Shown piece by piece: positions 27,335 to 35,616 of a DNA stretch of 64,000 nt. Under the pieces are notes generated by a model. That model made no database searches and was not told the origin of the DNA. It worked only from the letters and a program-made list of their open reading frames with translations. This stretch comes from Betaproteobacteria bacterium. GTDB taxonomy: Bacteria; Pseudomonadota; Gammaproteobacteria; Burkholderiales; Casimicrobiaceae. Within the stretch, counting starts at the first letter, position 1. Each line of letters begins with the position of its first letter. The translations under genes were made by a program, and so were the position numbers. The stretch is taken from positions 1-64,000 of the forward strand of contig WRFN01000011.1 in the NCBI GenBank assembly GCA_009778785.1, read 5' to 3'.

Positions 27335-27434
27335 AAAAAAAGAAAGCCCACCAGGAGGAGGTGGGCCAAAGGGGGTTCTTTTCAGCAGTGCTAAAGCGGA
27401 AAAAACATCAAAACATTTTTGCCGCTAAGTTACT
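27335..27434 (-). ncRNA. candidate GlrR/sigma-54-dependent small RNA (novel)
   Basis: A sigma-54 promoter (27446..27459) predicts a start near 27434, and a Rho-independent terminator ends at 27335, giving an RNA of about 100 nt. Hairpin 1 (27395..27426) pairs AGCGG-C-AAAAA with TTTTT-T-CCGCT around a 10-nt loop. A single-stranded linker with AAAAGAACCCCCUUUGG follows, then the terminator hairpin GCCCACC/GGTGGGC, whose seven-base loop is UCCUCCU. The UUUCUUUUUUU tail could bind Hfq. No open reading frame of note is inside. The loop complements Shine-Dalgarno sequences, so base-pairing regulation is likely. I see no sequence resemblance to GlmY or GlmZ. The call is inference from promoter, terminator and structure. 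Confidence 0.7.
27346..27366 (-). terminator. terminator of the candidate small RNA
   Basis: Minus-strand stem GCCCACC/GGTGGGC with loop TCCTCCT, followed by TTTCTTTTTTT (to 27335). Confidence 0.85.
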
Positions 27435-27445
27435 CTATTATACAA

Positions 27446-27459
27446 GCAGGAATCGTGCC
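27446..27459 (-). promoter_or_regulatory. sigma-54 promoter (-24 GG / -12 GC)
   Basis: The minus strand reads TTGGCACGATTCCTGCTTG, with GG and GC separated by exactly ten bases. This matches the TGGCACG-N4-TTGC consensus in nearly every informative position. It points toward the terminator at 27346, with no CDS between. Confidence 0.85.
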
Positions 27460-27489
27460 AAATATGAATTTATTTTAATTGTTTATTCT

Positions 27490-27502
27490 TTTCAACAAGT
27501 TA
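27490..27502 (+). promoter_or_regulatory. IHF-like site
   Basis: TTTCAACAAGTTA matches WATCAANNNNTTR with one mismatch. It lies between the sigma-54 promoter and the two upstream GlrR-like sites, where IHF bending is usual for bacterial enhancer-binding proteins. Confidence 0.5.
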
Positions 27503-27565
27503 GTGCGACGACCGTCAAATCGTCAAATAGTTTCCTACCCATCGGAATGATTTTATTCACTTTTT

Positions 27566-27583
27566 TGTCTCTAAAAGAAGACG
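27566..27583. promoter_or_regulatory. GlrR-type activator site 1
   Basis: TGTCTCTAAAAGAAGACG matches TGTC-N10-GACA at seven of eight fixed positions. The central 16 bases (GTCTCTAAAAGAAGAC) are identical to site 2. It lies about 130-150 bp upstream of the predicted sRNA start. Confidence 0.7.
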
Positions 27584-27630
27584 GTTTCTATAAGTTTTAA
27601 CTCAACAGTGTGATATTTATACTTTTTTTG

Positions 27631-27648
27631 TGTCTCTAAAAGAAGACA
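27631..27648. promoter_or_regulatory. GlrR-type activator site 2
   Basis: TGTCTCTAAAAGAAGACA is a perfect TGTC-N10-GACA element, 65 bp from site 1 and about 200 bp upstream of the predicted start. The consensus is the one described for GlrR at enterobacterial glmY/glmZ. The glrR gene itself ends about 180 bp away. Confidence 0.75.
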
Positions 27649-27826
27649 AAAGACAGGTAAGGAAGTGAAAAAAGCAAACACTTACTCTTGTTTTTCGTTA
27701 GAAATATTGAGCAACTCATTGATTGCAAAAGGCAAAACCACCCCTTCCCGAAAGCTTGTCTCTCCCTGCCCAAAATCCGGCTTTTTCCCATCTTTTTCAT
27801 GCCATTTTTCCAAAAACCTGAAAAAC

Positions 27827-29173
<1,347 letters not shown>

Positions 29174-29194
29174 AGCGCGATCTTTCTGAGTTAT

Positions 29195-29815
29195 TCACTT
29201 GGACGCGGCCTTGTTGGACGTTGTCTTTTTCGGCGGTGTTTTGGGCGCATCGGGGAGTTGCCCTGCCAACAATTGGCGATCCACATCCCGTAACGCTTCC
29301 AGCTTTTGCATCGCCCGCTGCTTTTCCTGTATCTGCAATTGCAAAACGCTCGCCAGATGCCGTAGCGTCGGCGGCGTTTTTTCGTTCTTCGCCACAGTGT
29401 CGAGCAGAGTTATCGCTCGCTGGTCGTTGACGCCGCCGGGTTGCAGTGACAACAAATACGCCAGCCGGATTCGGTTGCCGTTTCCGCCGCTTTGCCCCGC
29501 CGCCGAGATGCTGTTGTTCAACTCCGTTTGCGATGCCTTGATTTCCTCGGTGCTCAAGCGCGGATAGCGAGCCAAATCATCGAGCAATTTCTGAAACTCG
29601 CTCAACCGTTGCGTCAACAGCTTCATATCTTGCGCTGCCGCTGCTTCGCGCGCCGCCGCGAGACTCTCTTCCGACGGTTGTGCTGACGACGGCGCTTCGG
29701 TCACGGCAACCGGCGGCGTTTCCCCCTGCTCTGCTGATTCGGAAGTAGCCACACACCCGCTCACGAGCAATACCGCCAGCGCCAAATAATATTTTCGATT
29801 AAAAAACGACTTCAT
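29195..29815 (-). CDS. qseG: QseG-like outer membrane lipoprotein
   Basis: A 206-residue lipoprotein with lipobox LVSGC (Cys21) and an Ala/Glu-rich, mostly helical mature part; KAASK repeats mark the C-terminus. In enterobacteria QseG (YfhG) sits between glrK and glrR and contacts the kinase GlrK in the envelope. The track's longer start at 29884 is rejected: ATG 29815 overlaps the kinase stop by one base (TGATG) and begins a proper lipoprotein signal. Assignment relies on position and type; sequence similarity to QseG is weak to the eye. Confidence 0.8.
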   Translation of the reverse strand: MKSFFNRKYYLALAVLLVSGCVATSESAEQGETPPVAVTEAPSSAQPSEESLAAAREAAAAQDMKLLTQRLSEFQKLLDDLARYPRLSTEEIKASQTELNNSISAAGQSGGNGNRIRLAYLLSLQPGGVNDQRAITLLDTVAKNEKTPPTLRHLASVLQLQIQEKQRAMQKLEALRDVDRQLLAGQLPDAPKTPPKKTTSNKAASK

Positions 29816-31287
29816 CAAGAAACCCCTTCGATAGTTTTTTGTCTGCTGATAAGAGGCAGGGTACTGGTCCAAAACGGGAGCCACAAAATCAAACGCGCGC
29901 CGCTGCGGCCATCAGGCCTTTTTTCAGCAACGATGCGACCGCCGTGCGCCAACACGTACTCCCTGGCAATGGTTAGCCCCAACCCGGAACCTTTAATATG
30001 ATTCTCCGACGGCGGAGCGCCCTGAAAGAATGATTCAAAAATATGCTCACGCTCGCTCTCAGGAATCCCCGGACCTTCGTCGATGACTTCCAGTCGGGCA
30101 CAATCTTTATCAACGCCCATCGACAACCGGATTTTTCCCAGCCGTGGCGAATATTTTATGGCGTTAGAAACCAAATTGTCGATGATCGTCGTAATTTTTT
30201 TGGCGTTGCCGGTCACCAGCAACGGCAACAGTTTTTCCTCGAAAGAAATCAGCCGCGCCCACGCTGCCAGCCGGTGCTCACGAACGACATGATGAACGGT
30301 GTCGCTCAAATCCACCGGCAACAACACGTTGGGTTCCATCACCCGCGACTGGTGATACTGCAACAAGTCTTCGATCATCCGCTGCAACGACAGCGTGTTC
30401 TCACGGACGATGTGGACAATCTCGCGCTGCTCTTCTTTCAACTCGCCGCCGATGCCGTCACGTAACAACTCGGTGCCTTCGCGGATCGCCGTCAACGGCG
30501 TTTTCAGTTCGTGCGACATATTGCGCAAAAATTTCGTCTGCTGCTCTTCGAGCGTTTGCAACCGTGCCCGCAACCATTCGAGCCGTTGCCCCAGATAACG
30601 CAAATCCGAAGGTCCTTGTACCTCGATCTCTTTGGAGAAATCGGCGGCGCCCAGTTGTCGGATCGCCTGATCGATTTGTCGAACCGGGCGAGAAATCAAA
30701 AACGTCAGAAAGGCCGCCAGCAGAATGGCAATCACCAGCGCCGTCCACAACCATATCTGCCAATGTCGTCGCCCCGCGTCGGCGGTTTCCTTCAACTGAT
30801 CCACCGACGTCATCGCCACCGCGTAAGCAGTCTGTTGAACGGCCTGCGCGTCCGTCACAAAAGCGCGATAGCCGGCGATGATTTGCGTCGCGCCTTCCTT
30901 GTCACTCCTGTATTTCTGCAAAAGCTGAAAGAGTGTCGCCTCCTCCGCCACCGCATTCTGCAAAGAGTGATCCTTGTCCTCCGAAACCAGTTGCATCAAC
31001 TGCGCTTGCGTATCGGAAAACACTTCGCGCACTCGAATATAATCGTCGAGCACCGCGTGATCTTCGAGAATCGTGTATTGCCGCGCCAGACGCTCCAGCG
31101 ATCCCGCTTGTTCGAGAAACTGCCGTGATAGCCGCGCCACCGCCACCGAACTGTACACACTCTCCCGACTCTGCGACATCAACTCGTTGAGCGCCGCATT
31201 GAGCTTGTAGAGAGCGAAAAAGAGCGGCAGGCTGACCAAAAAGAAGCCCAAGATGATGAATTTGACTAATGAGCGCGGGTAATACAC
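29815..31287 (-). CDS. glrK: sensor histidine kinase GlrK (QseE)
   Basis: A 490-residue membrane kinase. TM1 (about 8-28), a helical periplasmic sensor domain (29-177), TM2 (178-198), HAMP (198-250), a HisKA domain with phospho-acceptor H259 in NMSHELKTPL, and an ATPase domain with N box (DNLVSNAIKYS), G1 box (DEGPGIP) and G2 box (KGSGLGLTIA) follow in order. It should phosphorylate GlrR in response to envelope signals transmitted through QseG. The start is GTG 31287. The gene heads the glrK-qseG-glrR operon and diverges from folA. Confidence 0.92.
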   Translation of the reverse strand: MYYPRSLVKFIILGFFLVSLPLFFALYKLNAALNELMSQSRESVYSSVAVARLSRQFLEQAGSLERLARQYTILEDHAVLDDYIRVREVFSDTQAQLMQLVSEDKDHSLQNAVAEEATLFQLLQKYRSDKEGATQIIAGYRAFVTDAQAVQQTAYAVAMTSVDQLKETADAGRRHWQIWLWTALVIAILLAAFLTFLISRPVRQIDQAIRQLGAADFSKEIEVQGPSDLRYLGQRLEWLRARLQTLEEQQTKFLRNMSHELKTPLTAIREGTELLRDGIGGELKEEQREIVHIVRENTLSLQRMIEDLLQYHQSRVMEPNVLLPVDLSDTVHHVVREHRLAAWARLISFEEKLLPLLVTGNAKKITTIIDNLVSNAIKYSPRLGKIRLSMGVDKDCARLEVIDEGPGIPESEREHIFESFFQGAPPSENHIKGSGLGLTIAREYVLAHGGRIVAEKRPDGRSGARLILWLPFWTSTLPLISRQKTIEGVS

Positions 31288-31335
31288 GATGGCGTCTTCT
31301 TTATGGCAAACTACGAAACGCTCGCCGAGTGTGAA

Positions 31336-31884
31336 ATGTCATATACTGCTACTATACCAGCGATTTTGAACAATACGAACCTTTATCTTCCGTCTTTTCC
31401 GTTTGCCATCATCGCCGCGAAAGCGCGCAACAACGTTATCGGGCAAGCCGGAAACCTGCCGTGGCGTCTGCCCGAAGACCTGCGTCATTTTCGGGAACTG
31501 ACGACCGGTCACGCTGTCATCATGGGACGCAAAACGTGGGCCTCGCTGCCGCGTGCGCTGCCGCAGCGCCAGAACATCGTCGTCACCCGCGACCCCGCCT
31601 ACACCGCCTCCGGCGCCGAAACCGCGCTCACCCTGGAAGCCGCGCTGGCCGCCGTTCGGGAACCTGCACCCGTTTTCTGCATCGGCGGCGCCGAGCTTTA
31701 TCGGCAAGCGCTGCCCCTTTCCGCCGCCCTCTTCCTCACCGAAATCGACGCTGATTTCGACGGCGATACCTTCTTCCCGCCGCTCGATCCCGCCGTCTGG
31801 CGACGCGCCTCCCACGACCCGCACACCCAAACTGCCAGCCCCGGACTGCGCTACGCCTTCAACGTTTACCTTCGGAACGGGTGA
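31336..31884 (+). CDS. folA: dihydrofolate reductase
   Basis: A DHFR with FAIIAAKARNNVIGQAGNLPWRLPEDLRHF (only the folate/NADPH signature parts noted), GRKTWASLP and FCIGGAELYRQALP. It reduces dihydrofolate to tetrahydrofolate. The N-terminus is uncertain. ATG 31303 (track) and ATG 31336 both give an extension of roughly 25-35 residues over typical DHFR, and a TTG near 31369 would remove part of it. Promoter-like TATACT/TATACC sequences lie inside this stretch, which supports a later start. Confidence 0.9.
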   Translation: MSYTATIPAILNNTNLYLPSFPFAIIAAKARNNVIGQAGNLPWRLPEDLRHFRELTTGHAVIMGRKTWASLPRALPQRQNIVVTRDPAYTASGAETALTLEAALAAVREPAPVFCIGGAELYRQALPLSAALFLTEIDADFDGDTFFPPLDPAVWRRASHDPHTQTASPGLRYAFNVYLRNG

Positions 31885-31930
31885 TGAGAAGACATCAGGG
31901 TGGGCTTGACGCCGAACCCTCCTCGCGGTT

Positions 31931-31960
31931 CCGGTAAGGGCGGCATTCTGCCGCCTCGTC
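31931..31960. repeat. REP-like intergenic repeat, copy 2
   Basis: CCGGTAAGGGCGGCATTCTG followed by CCGCC, a diverged copy of the TAGGGGCGGC..TCTGCCGCCC family, in the folA to tRNA-Leu gap. Confidence 0.6.
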
Positions 31961-32069
31961 GCCCCCAACCCACGCGCCATGATCCCCTCATTCCTCTTCA
32001 AATCCTCCCCGCAAACGCCAAAATTTTGCGATAATGCCGCCTCAGCGCAAAAGCGCGCCAACGCATTTG

Positions 32070-32156
32070 GCCGGGATGGCGGAATAGGTAGACGCAGCGG
32101 ACTCAAAATCCGCCGGTAGTGATACTGTGAGGGTTCGAGTCCCTCTCCCGGTACCA
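32070..32156 (+). tRNA. tRNA-Leu (CAA)
   Basis: An 87-nt class II tRNA with encoded CCA. The acceptor is GCCGGGA/TCCCGGT, the anticodon loop CTCAAAA gives CAA, there is a long variable arm, and the T arm is GAGGGTTCGAGTCCCTC. It stands immediately upstream of the R-M system; tRNA genes are common integration points. Confidence 0.96.
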
Positions 32157-32190
32157 AGATAGAATCCAGCAACATCCAAGGAAGTCCGGC

Positions 32191-32230
32191 AAAGCCGCTT
32201 GATGAATTCATCGGGCGGCTTTGTGTTTTT
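32191..32230 (+). terminator. terminator after tRNA-Leu
   Basis: Stem AAAGCCGC/GCGGCTTT with a 16-nt loop followed by TTGTGTTTTT. Confidence 0.75.
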
Positions 32231-32292
32231 CGCACCTTCTCCGACCAATGAGCATCGATTGCAAAAGCTTATCTCTAACACGAGTCGAGTGC

Positions 32293-32339
32293 TACTTATA
32301 GTCTGTAGCACCATAGTCATCTTTCAGGAAAAATATACT
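32293..32339 (+). promoter_or_regulatory. C-box operators and promoter of the C/R genes
   Basis: TACTTATAGTC (32293..32303) and CACCATAGTC (32309..32318) flank TGTAG and match the paired C-boxes of Esp1396I/PvuII-type controller proteins. A -10 box TATACT at 32334..32339 would place the start near 32346, only about 11 bases before the C gene, with no Shine-Dalgarno sequence. Near-leaderless C transcripts are known for such systems. Confidence 0.75.
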
Positions 32340-32357
32340 TTTTAAGCTGTTCTGACG

Positions 32358-32612
32358 ATGCCAAGAGCCCCAAGCTTTTCACTCCGCAGTATTCTTGCTG
32401 AAAATGTCCGTGCTTTTAGAAAAGTTCATGGTCTTTCGCAAGAAGAGTTAGCCGATCATTGCGATTTGCACCGCACATACATCGGTTCGGTGGAACGTGA
32501 AGAGCGTAATGTTTCCTTGAGTACCTTGGAGACCCTTTCCTTGGCTCTCGGTGTTAGCGTCGCGGAACTGTTGACACCGAGAGTAGAGCATGGCTCCAAA
32601 GACCCCTCTTGA
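32358..32612 (+). CDS. restriction-modification controller protein (C protein)
   Basis: An 84-residue XRE-type helix-turn-helix protein. The HTH covers about residues 26-47 (LSQEELADHCDLHRTYIGSVE), and the size is typical of C proteins. By analogy it activates its own gene and the endonuclease gene at moderate level and represses at high level, delaying restriction until methylation is complete. The C-boxes upstream, the overlap with the endonuclease gene (23 bases) and the nearby methyltransferase support this. Confidence 0.9.
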   Translation: MPRAPSFSLRSILAENVRAFRKVHGLSQEELADHCDLHRTYIGSVEREERNVSLSTLETLSLALGVSVAELLTPRVEHGSKDPS

Positions 32613-33696
32613 TTACAAAAAAGCCATTCAAGTATCCGGTTTTGATATTTATCATCCAGTTGAAGTTGGCGACGCCAATTTCTGGATACCCACGTCCCAC
32701 CTAGAAACATTGCTTGATCACGCCCTTTCAGGGCTTGATCTGAATGGATTGGCGTTGCGAACGCGCTCGAAAGCTATCAAGACGGCCGTTTGTGAAGCTC
32801 TTGGCTATCCTGTTCCAAAATCGTTTATAAAAACACAACCACGATTTCCTGGACAGCAACTTGATACCTACACGCAAAAATCAAATAACTTGCAAATCTG
32901 GAATGAGGAACTATCCCCCGCACGGCGTTATGCGATCATTCAAATTTCCGATCGAGACATTGTCTTGAAAGTTAGGGTAGTGACTGGCCAGGATCTTGCG
33001 CTGTTGGATACGACTGGAACAATCACAACAAAATACCAAGCAAAACTTGCTCTGCGCACCTCCACGTTTGAGCTGGTTTCAGATCAAGATACCTCACCTT
33101 TGTTGCCCCATACACATTTGGGAGTGAGGTTTGGCTCGACAATCAGCCCCATAGATGAACCAGAATCTGGCACATTGATGCCCATTCAGGAGATTTTTAA
33201 ACGGTTATCAACGCTGATTGGCACATCGTTTACCGACCCGGGCATGGATCAAGAACGTAATCGCGGTGCAGTACTGCATCGCATGATTTGTAAATGTCTG
33301 GGGTATTGCCGCTATGAAGAAAATGGACAGTTTCCCGATCTTCGCCACCAGTTGTTGGAAGTCAAGCTTCAAACATCGCCCACCATCGATCTGGGACTGG
33401 TGTTGCCCAGTAGTACAGGTTATCTCGATATTCGGAAAATTGGCGATTGTCGCCCTCGATATCGAGATACGCGTTACGCAATTTTTCACGCCACAACGAA
33501 TAACGGGCAAGTAATACTTACCCATTTATTTCTGACGACTGGTGCTAATTTTTTCAAGCGATTTCCACGCTTTAAAGGCAATGGAATCAACGGGAAAATC
33601 CAAATCCCACTACCACGAAATTTTTTCGGCAGGCAACCCAAAAATGCGCCAAATTCGCGCATCAAGATCGGCAATAAGTTGACCGATCTCCGCTGA
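32590..33696 (+). CDS. type II restriction endonuclease (specificity unknown)
   Basis: A 368-residue protein that I assign as the endonuclease from context and one motif. FPDLRHQLLEVKLQ contains P249-D250 and E257-V258-K259, a PD-(D/E)xK-type catalytic centre. A basic C-terminus follows (RNFFGRQPKN). No precise restriction-enzyme family is recognised, so the target sequence is unknown. It starts inside the C gene, so it is cotranscribed with it. Its 3' end overlaps the convergent methyltransferase gene by 87 bases. The AT content is higher than in neighbouring housekeeping genes, a sign of transfer. Confidence 0.8.
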   Translation: MAPKTPLDYKKAIQVSGFDIYHPVEVGDANFWIPTSHLETLLDHALSGLDLNGLALRTRSKAIKTAVCEALGYPVPKSFIKTQPRFPGQQLDTYTQKSNNLQIWNEELSPARRYAIIQISDRDIVLKVRVVTGQDLALLDTTGTITTKYQAKLALRTSTFELVSDQDTSPLLPHTHLGVRFGSTISPIDEPESGTLMPIQEIFKRLSTLIGTSFTDPGMDQERNRGAVLHRMICKCLGYCRYEENGQFPDLRHQLLEVKLQTSPTIDLGLVLPSSTGYLDIRKIGDCRPRYRDTRYAIFHATTNNGQVILTHLFLTTGANFFKRFPRFKGNGINGKIQIPLPRNFFGRQPKNAPNSRIKIGNKLTDLR

Positions 33697-35361
33697 CGGT
33701 GTTTTTGCGTGAATTTCCTTTGCTAAAGCAATGATTTCGACAGATGCTTCACTTTTTGGATTGGGCAATGGAAACAACTCTACATATTGAGTAATGAAGC
33801 GCCGCCTTCCAGCGTAAAGCTTATTATTGAATCGGTGATCATAGAACGCTTCTATGAACGTGGAGTTAGCCACCGCAAGCGCCAACCACAACAAGTCCTG
33901 ATCAATTCCATTATTACATTGTAGCCAATAGCATTCGCCGTTAACAACACCACCGTCCATATCAAGCCAAAAAACTGGTTTGTCGGAAATATCAGGAAAA
34001 ACAAGCTTTGGCAACGACCACGCAGCAGGATTTTGCGGTACCCATAACTCATACCACTGACGACCCGCCTCAATCAAATAAGTGCGCGCCTCAAGCGCCT
34101 CACGGTGCTTTTTTAGGTAACTCTCCGCCTTGGGATAGCGCTTTAAATCAACAGCAGCGCGACCATTTTCCGTAACTTCATGCGGATAAAGAATTTCTTT
34201 GCTGTTTTTTTCGCCCGAATCAATAGCCTTGAAGCGACGTGCGCATTTTCTAGTAATCAAGGGGCGAAGCAATTCAGGCCGTCCGCCAGATAGATTATTC
34301 CAATCGCTACGAATGAAAATCTTATCCGCCGTTGATTTGACGCCAACCCTTATTTTTCCTATTTGCTGAAACGTGCCCCATGTATGAGCATTGACTATTG
34401 TCAACCATTGATCCGTAGCCTGAGTAGCGATACGCCAAACTCCTTCAATATCGCCTCCGTTATCCAAAACACCATGACGAACCCGGAAATGTCGGCCATC
34501 CGCGATTGCAATAACGGCGCTATTATCCATCTTCAATGCTGATAATACATTTGTAGCCTTTCCTTCGGCAACATCACTCGTTTGATAAATTGATGAAAAA
34601 GAAATTTCCTTTGCCGGAAATCGCCGTAAATCAGACTTACCACGAACCAAAAGCACTGCGGGCAAAACAGCGGCGTTGAAAAGTTTAGTGTCGCCAAGAT
34701 CCCAAACATGCAAAATATTAAAACGAGACAGCATGGCACGCCGAACTGCCTGCCCTGATTTTGTGGTCATAAAACGATTGGAGGTAATTATCCCTGCTAC
34801 GCCATTTGCCGCCAATATCTGAGAAATTCCGAGTAAAAATGGATAGTAAAGATCAATTCGACCAGTCAGATCAAAACTTTTGGCTATCTGTTGCGCCTGT
34901 TGCTTACCCATGATTTGTGTGCGCACATATGGCGGGTTAGCGATTACCAAGTGGTAACGCTCTTGCTCCACTCCATCCGCAGAAAACAAATTATCATTGT
35001 TTTGCAGGGTCAAAACATGATCCAAAAAATCCTTCCTCTCTAAACGTATATCCAGATTAGGAAAGCTCTTAAAAAGGCGTCGAGAGGCTCTTTGAATTGC
35101 TTCTGAATTTTTATCATAACCCACCACCTCAACACGTTCTCTAAGAGTAAGTGAAAAGCTTTGGATTAGCACATCAAGTAAAGCCCCATCACCGCATGCG
35201 GGATCAAGAACACGGATTTTTCCGCTCTTGGGCAAGTCAGCTACCTGAAGTATTTTCTCAGAAACAAACTGCGACAAAGACATGGGGGTATAGGTTACGC
35301 CATCAGCTTTCTGCCGATCAACATCGCTGTATCTTGGCACACTAGTTACTATATTAAGCAT
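33610..35361 (-). CDS. type II DNA adenine-N6 methyltransferase
   Basis: A 583-residue methyltransferase with SAM motif I VLDPACGDGALL (about 51-62) and catalytic motif IV NPPY (142-145), in the order I then IV as in gamma-type N6-adenine enzymes. A long C-terminal target-recognition part follows (see NNKLYAGRRRFITQYVELFPLP). It protects host DNA from the partner endonuclease. The start is uncertain: the track uses 35397, but ATG 35361 gives a conventional N-terminus and lies downstream of a candidate promoter and C-box. Confidence 0.88.
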   Translation of the reverse strand: MLNIVTSVPRYSDVDRQKADGVTYTPMSLSQFVSEKILQVADLPKSGKIRVLDPACGDGALLDVLIQSFSLTLRERVEVVGYDKNSEAIQRASRRLFKSFPNLDIRLERKDFLDHVLTLQNNDNLFSADGVEQERYHLVIANPPYVRTQIMGKQQAQQIAKSFDLTGRIDLYYPFLLGISQILAANGVAGIITSNRFMTTKSGQAVRRAMLSRFNILHVWDLGDTKLFNAAVLPAVLLVRGKSDLRRFPAKEISFSSIYQTSDVAEGKATNVLSALKMDNSAVIAIADGRHFRVRHGVLDNGGDIEGVWRIATQATDQWLTIVNAHTWGTFQQIGKIRVGVKSTADKIFIRSDWNNLSGGRPELLRPLITRKCARRFKAIDSGEKNSKEILYPHEVTENGRAAVDLKRYPKAESYLKKHREALEARTYLIEAGRQWYELWVPQNPAAWSLPKLVFPDISDKPVFWLDMDGGVVNGECYWLQCNNGIDQDLLWLALAVANSTFIEAFYDHRFNNKLYAGRRRFITQYVELFPLPNPKSEASVEIIALAKEIHAKTPSAEIGQLIADLDARIWRIFGLPAEKISW

Positions 35362-35382
35362 CGGCTGGCACCCAAAAATGAT

Positions 35383-35401
35383 ACTCACAGTCATCATTTT
35401 A
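35383..35401 (-). promoter_or_regulatory. candidate methyltransferase promoter with single C-box-like site
   Basis: ACTCACAGTC (35383..35392) agrees with the C-box ACTTATAGTC at 8 of 10 positions. A -10-like TAAAAT lies at 35396..35401 on the minus strand. Binding of C protein here would cover the start site and repress the methyltransferase gene, as known for Esp1396I. No convincing -35 box was found. Confidence 0.4.
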
Positions 35402-35616
35402 CATCACCACATGATTTGGCGAAAGTAAAATGCAATGATTGGAACTAAAACATTCGACTGGGCAGCGGTGAATACGTCAGGACTGACGATTTCATCAGCG
35501 GCATGACGCCAATGTACGGCCTTTTGCGATGCGGCGCAAGGGAATACCGGCAGGAAAGGGTTTTGTCGATCTCCTCATTTCTGCCTGTACGGAAATCAAA
35601 CGACTTTCTATATTGC

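Noticed and set aside
27310-27600. 96-aa plus-strand ORF over the sRNA region
   Set aside because: No ribosome-binding site or family resemblance; it runs antisense through a terminator and promoter.
32070-35616. Integrated element bounded by a duplicated tRNA-Leu end
   Set aside because: No copy of the tRNA 3' end was found after the methyltransferase gene and no integrase is present.
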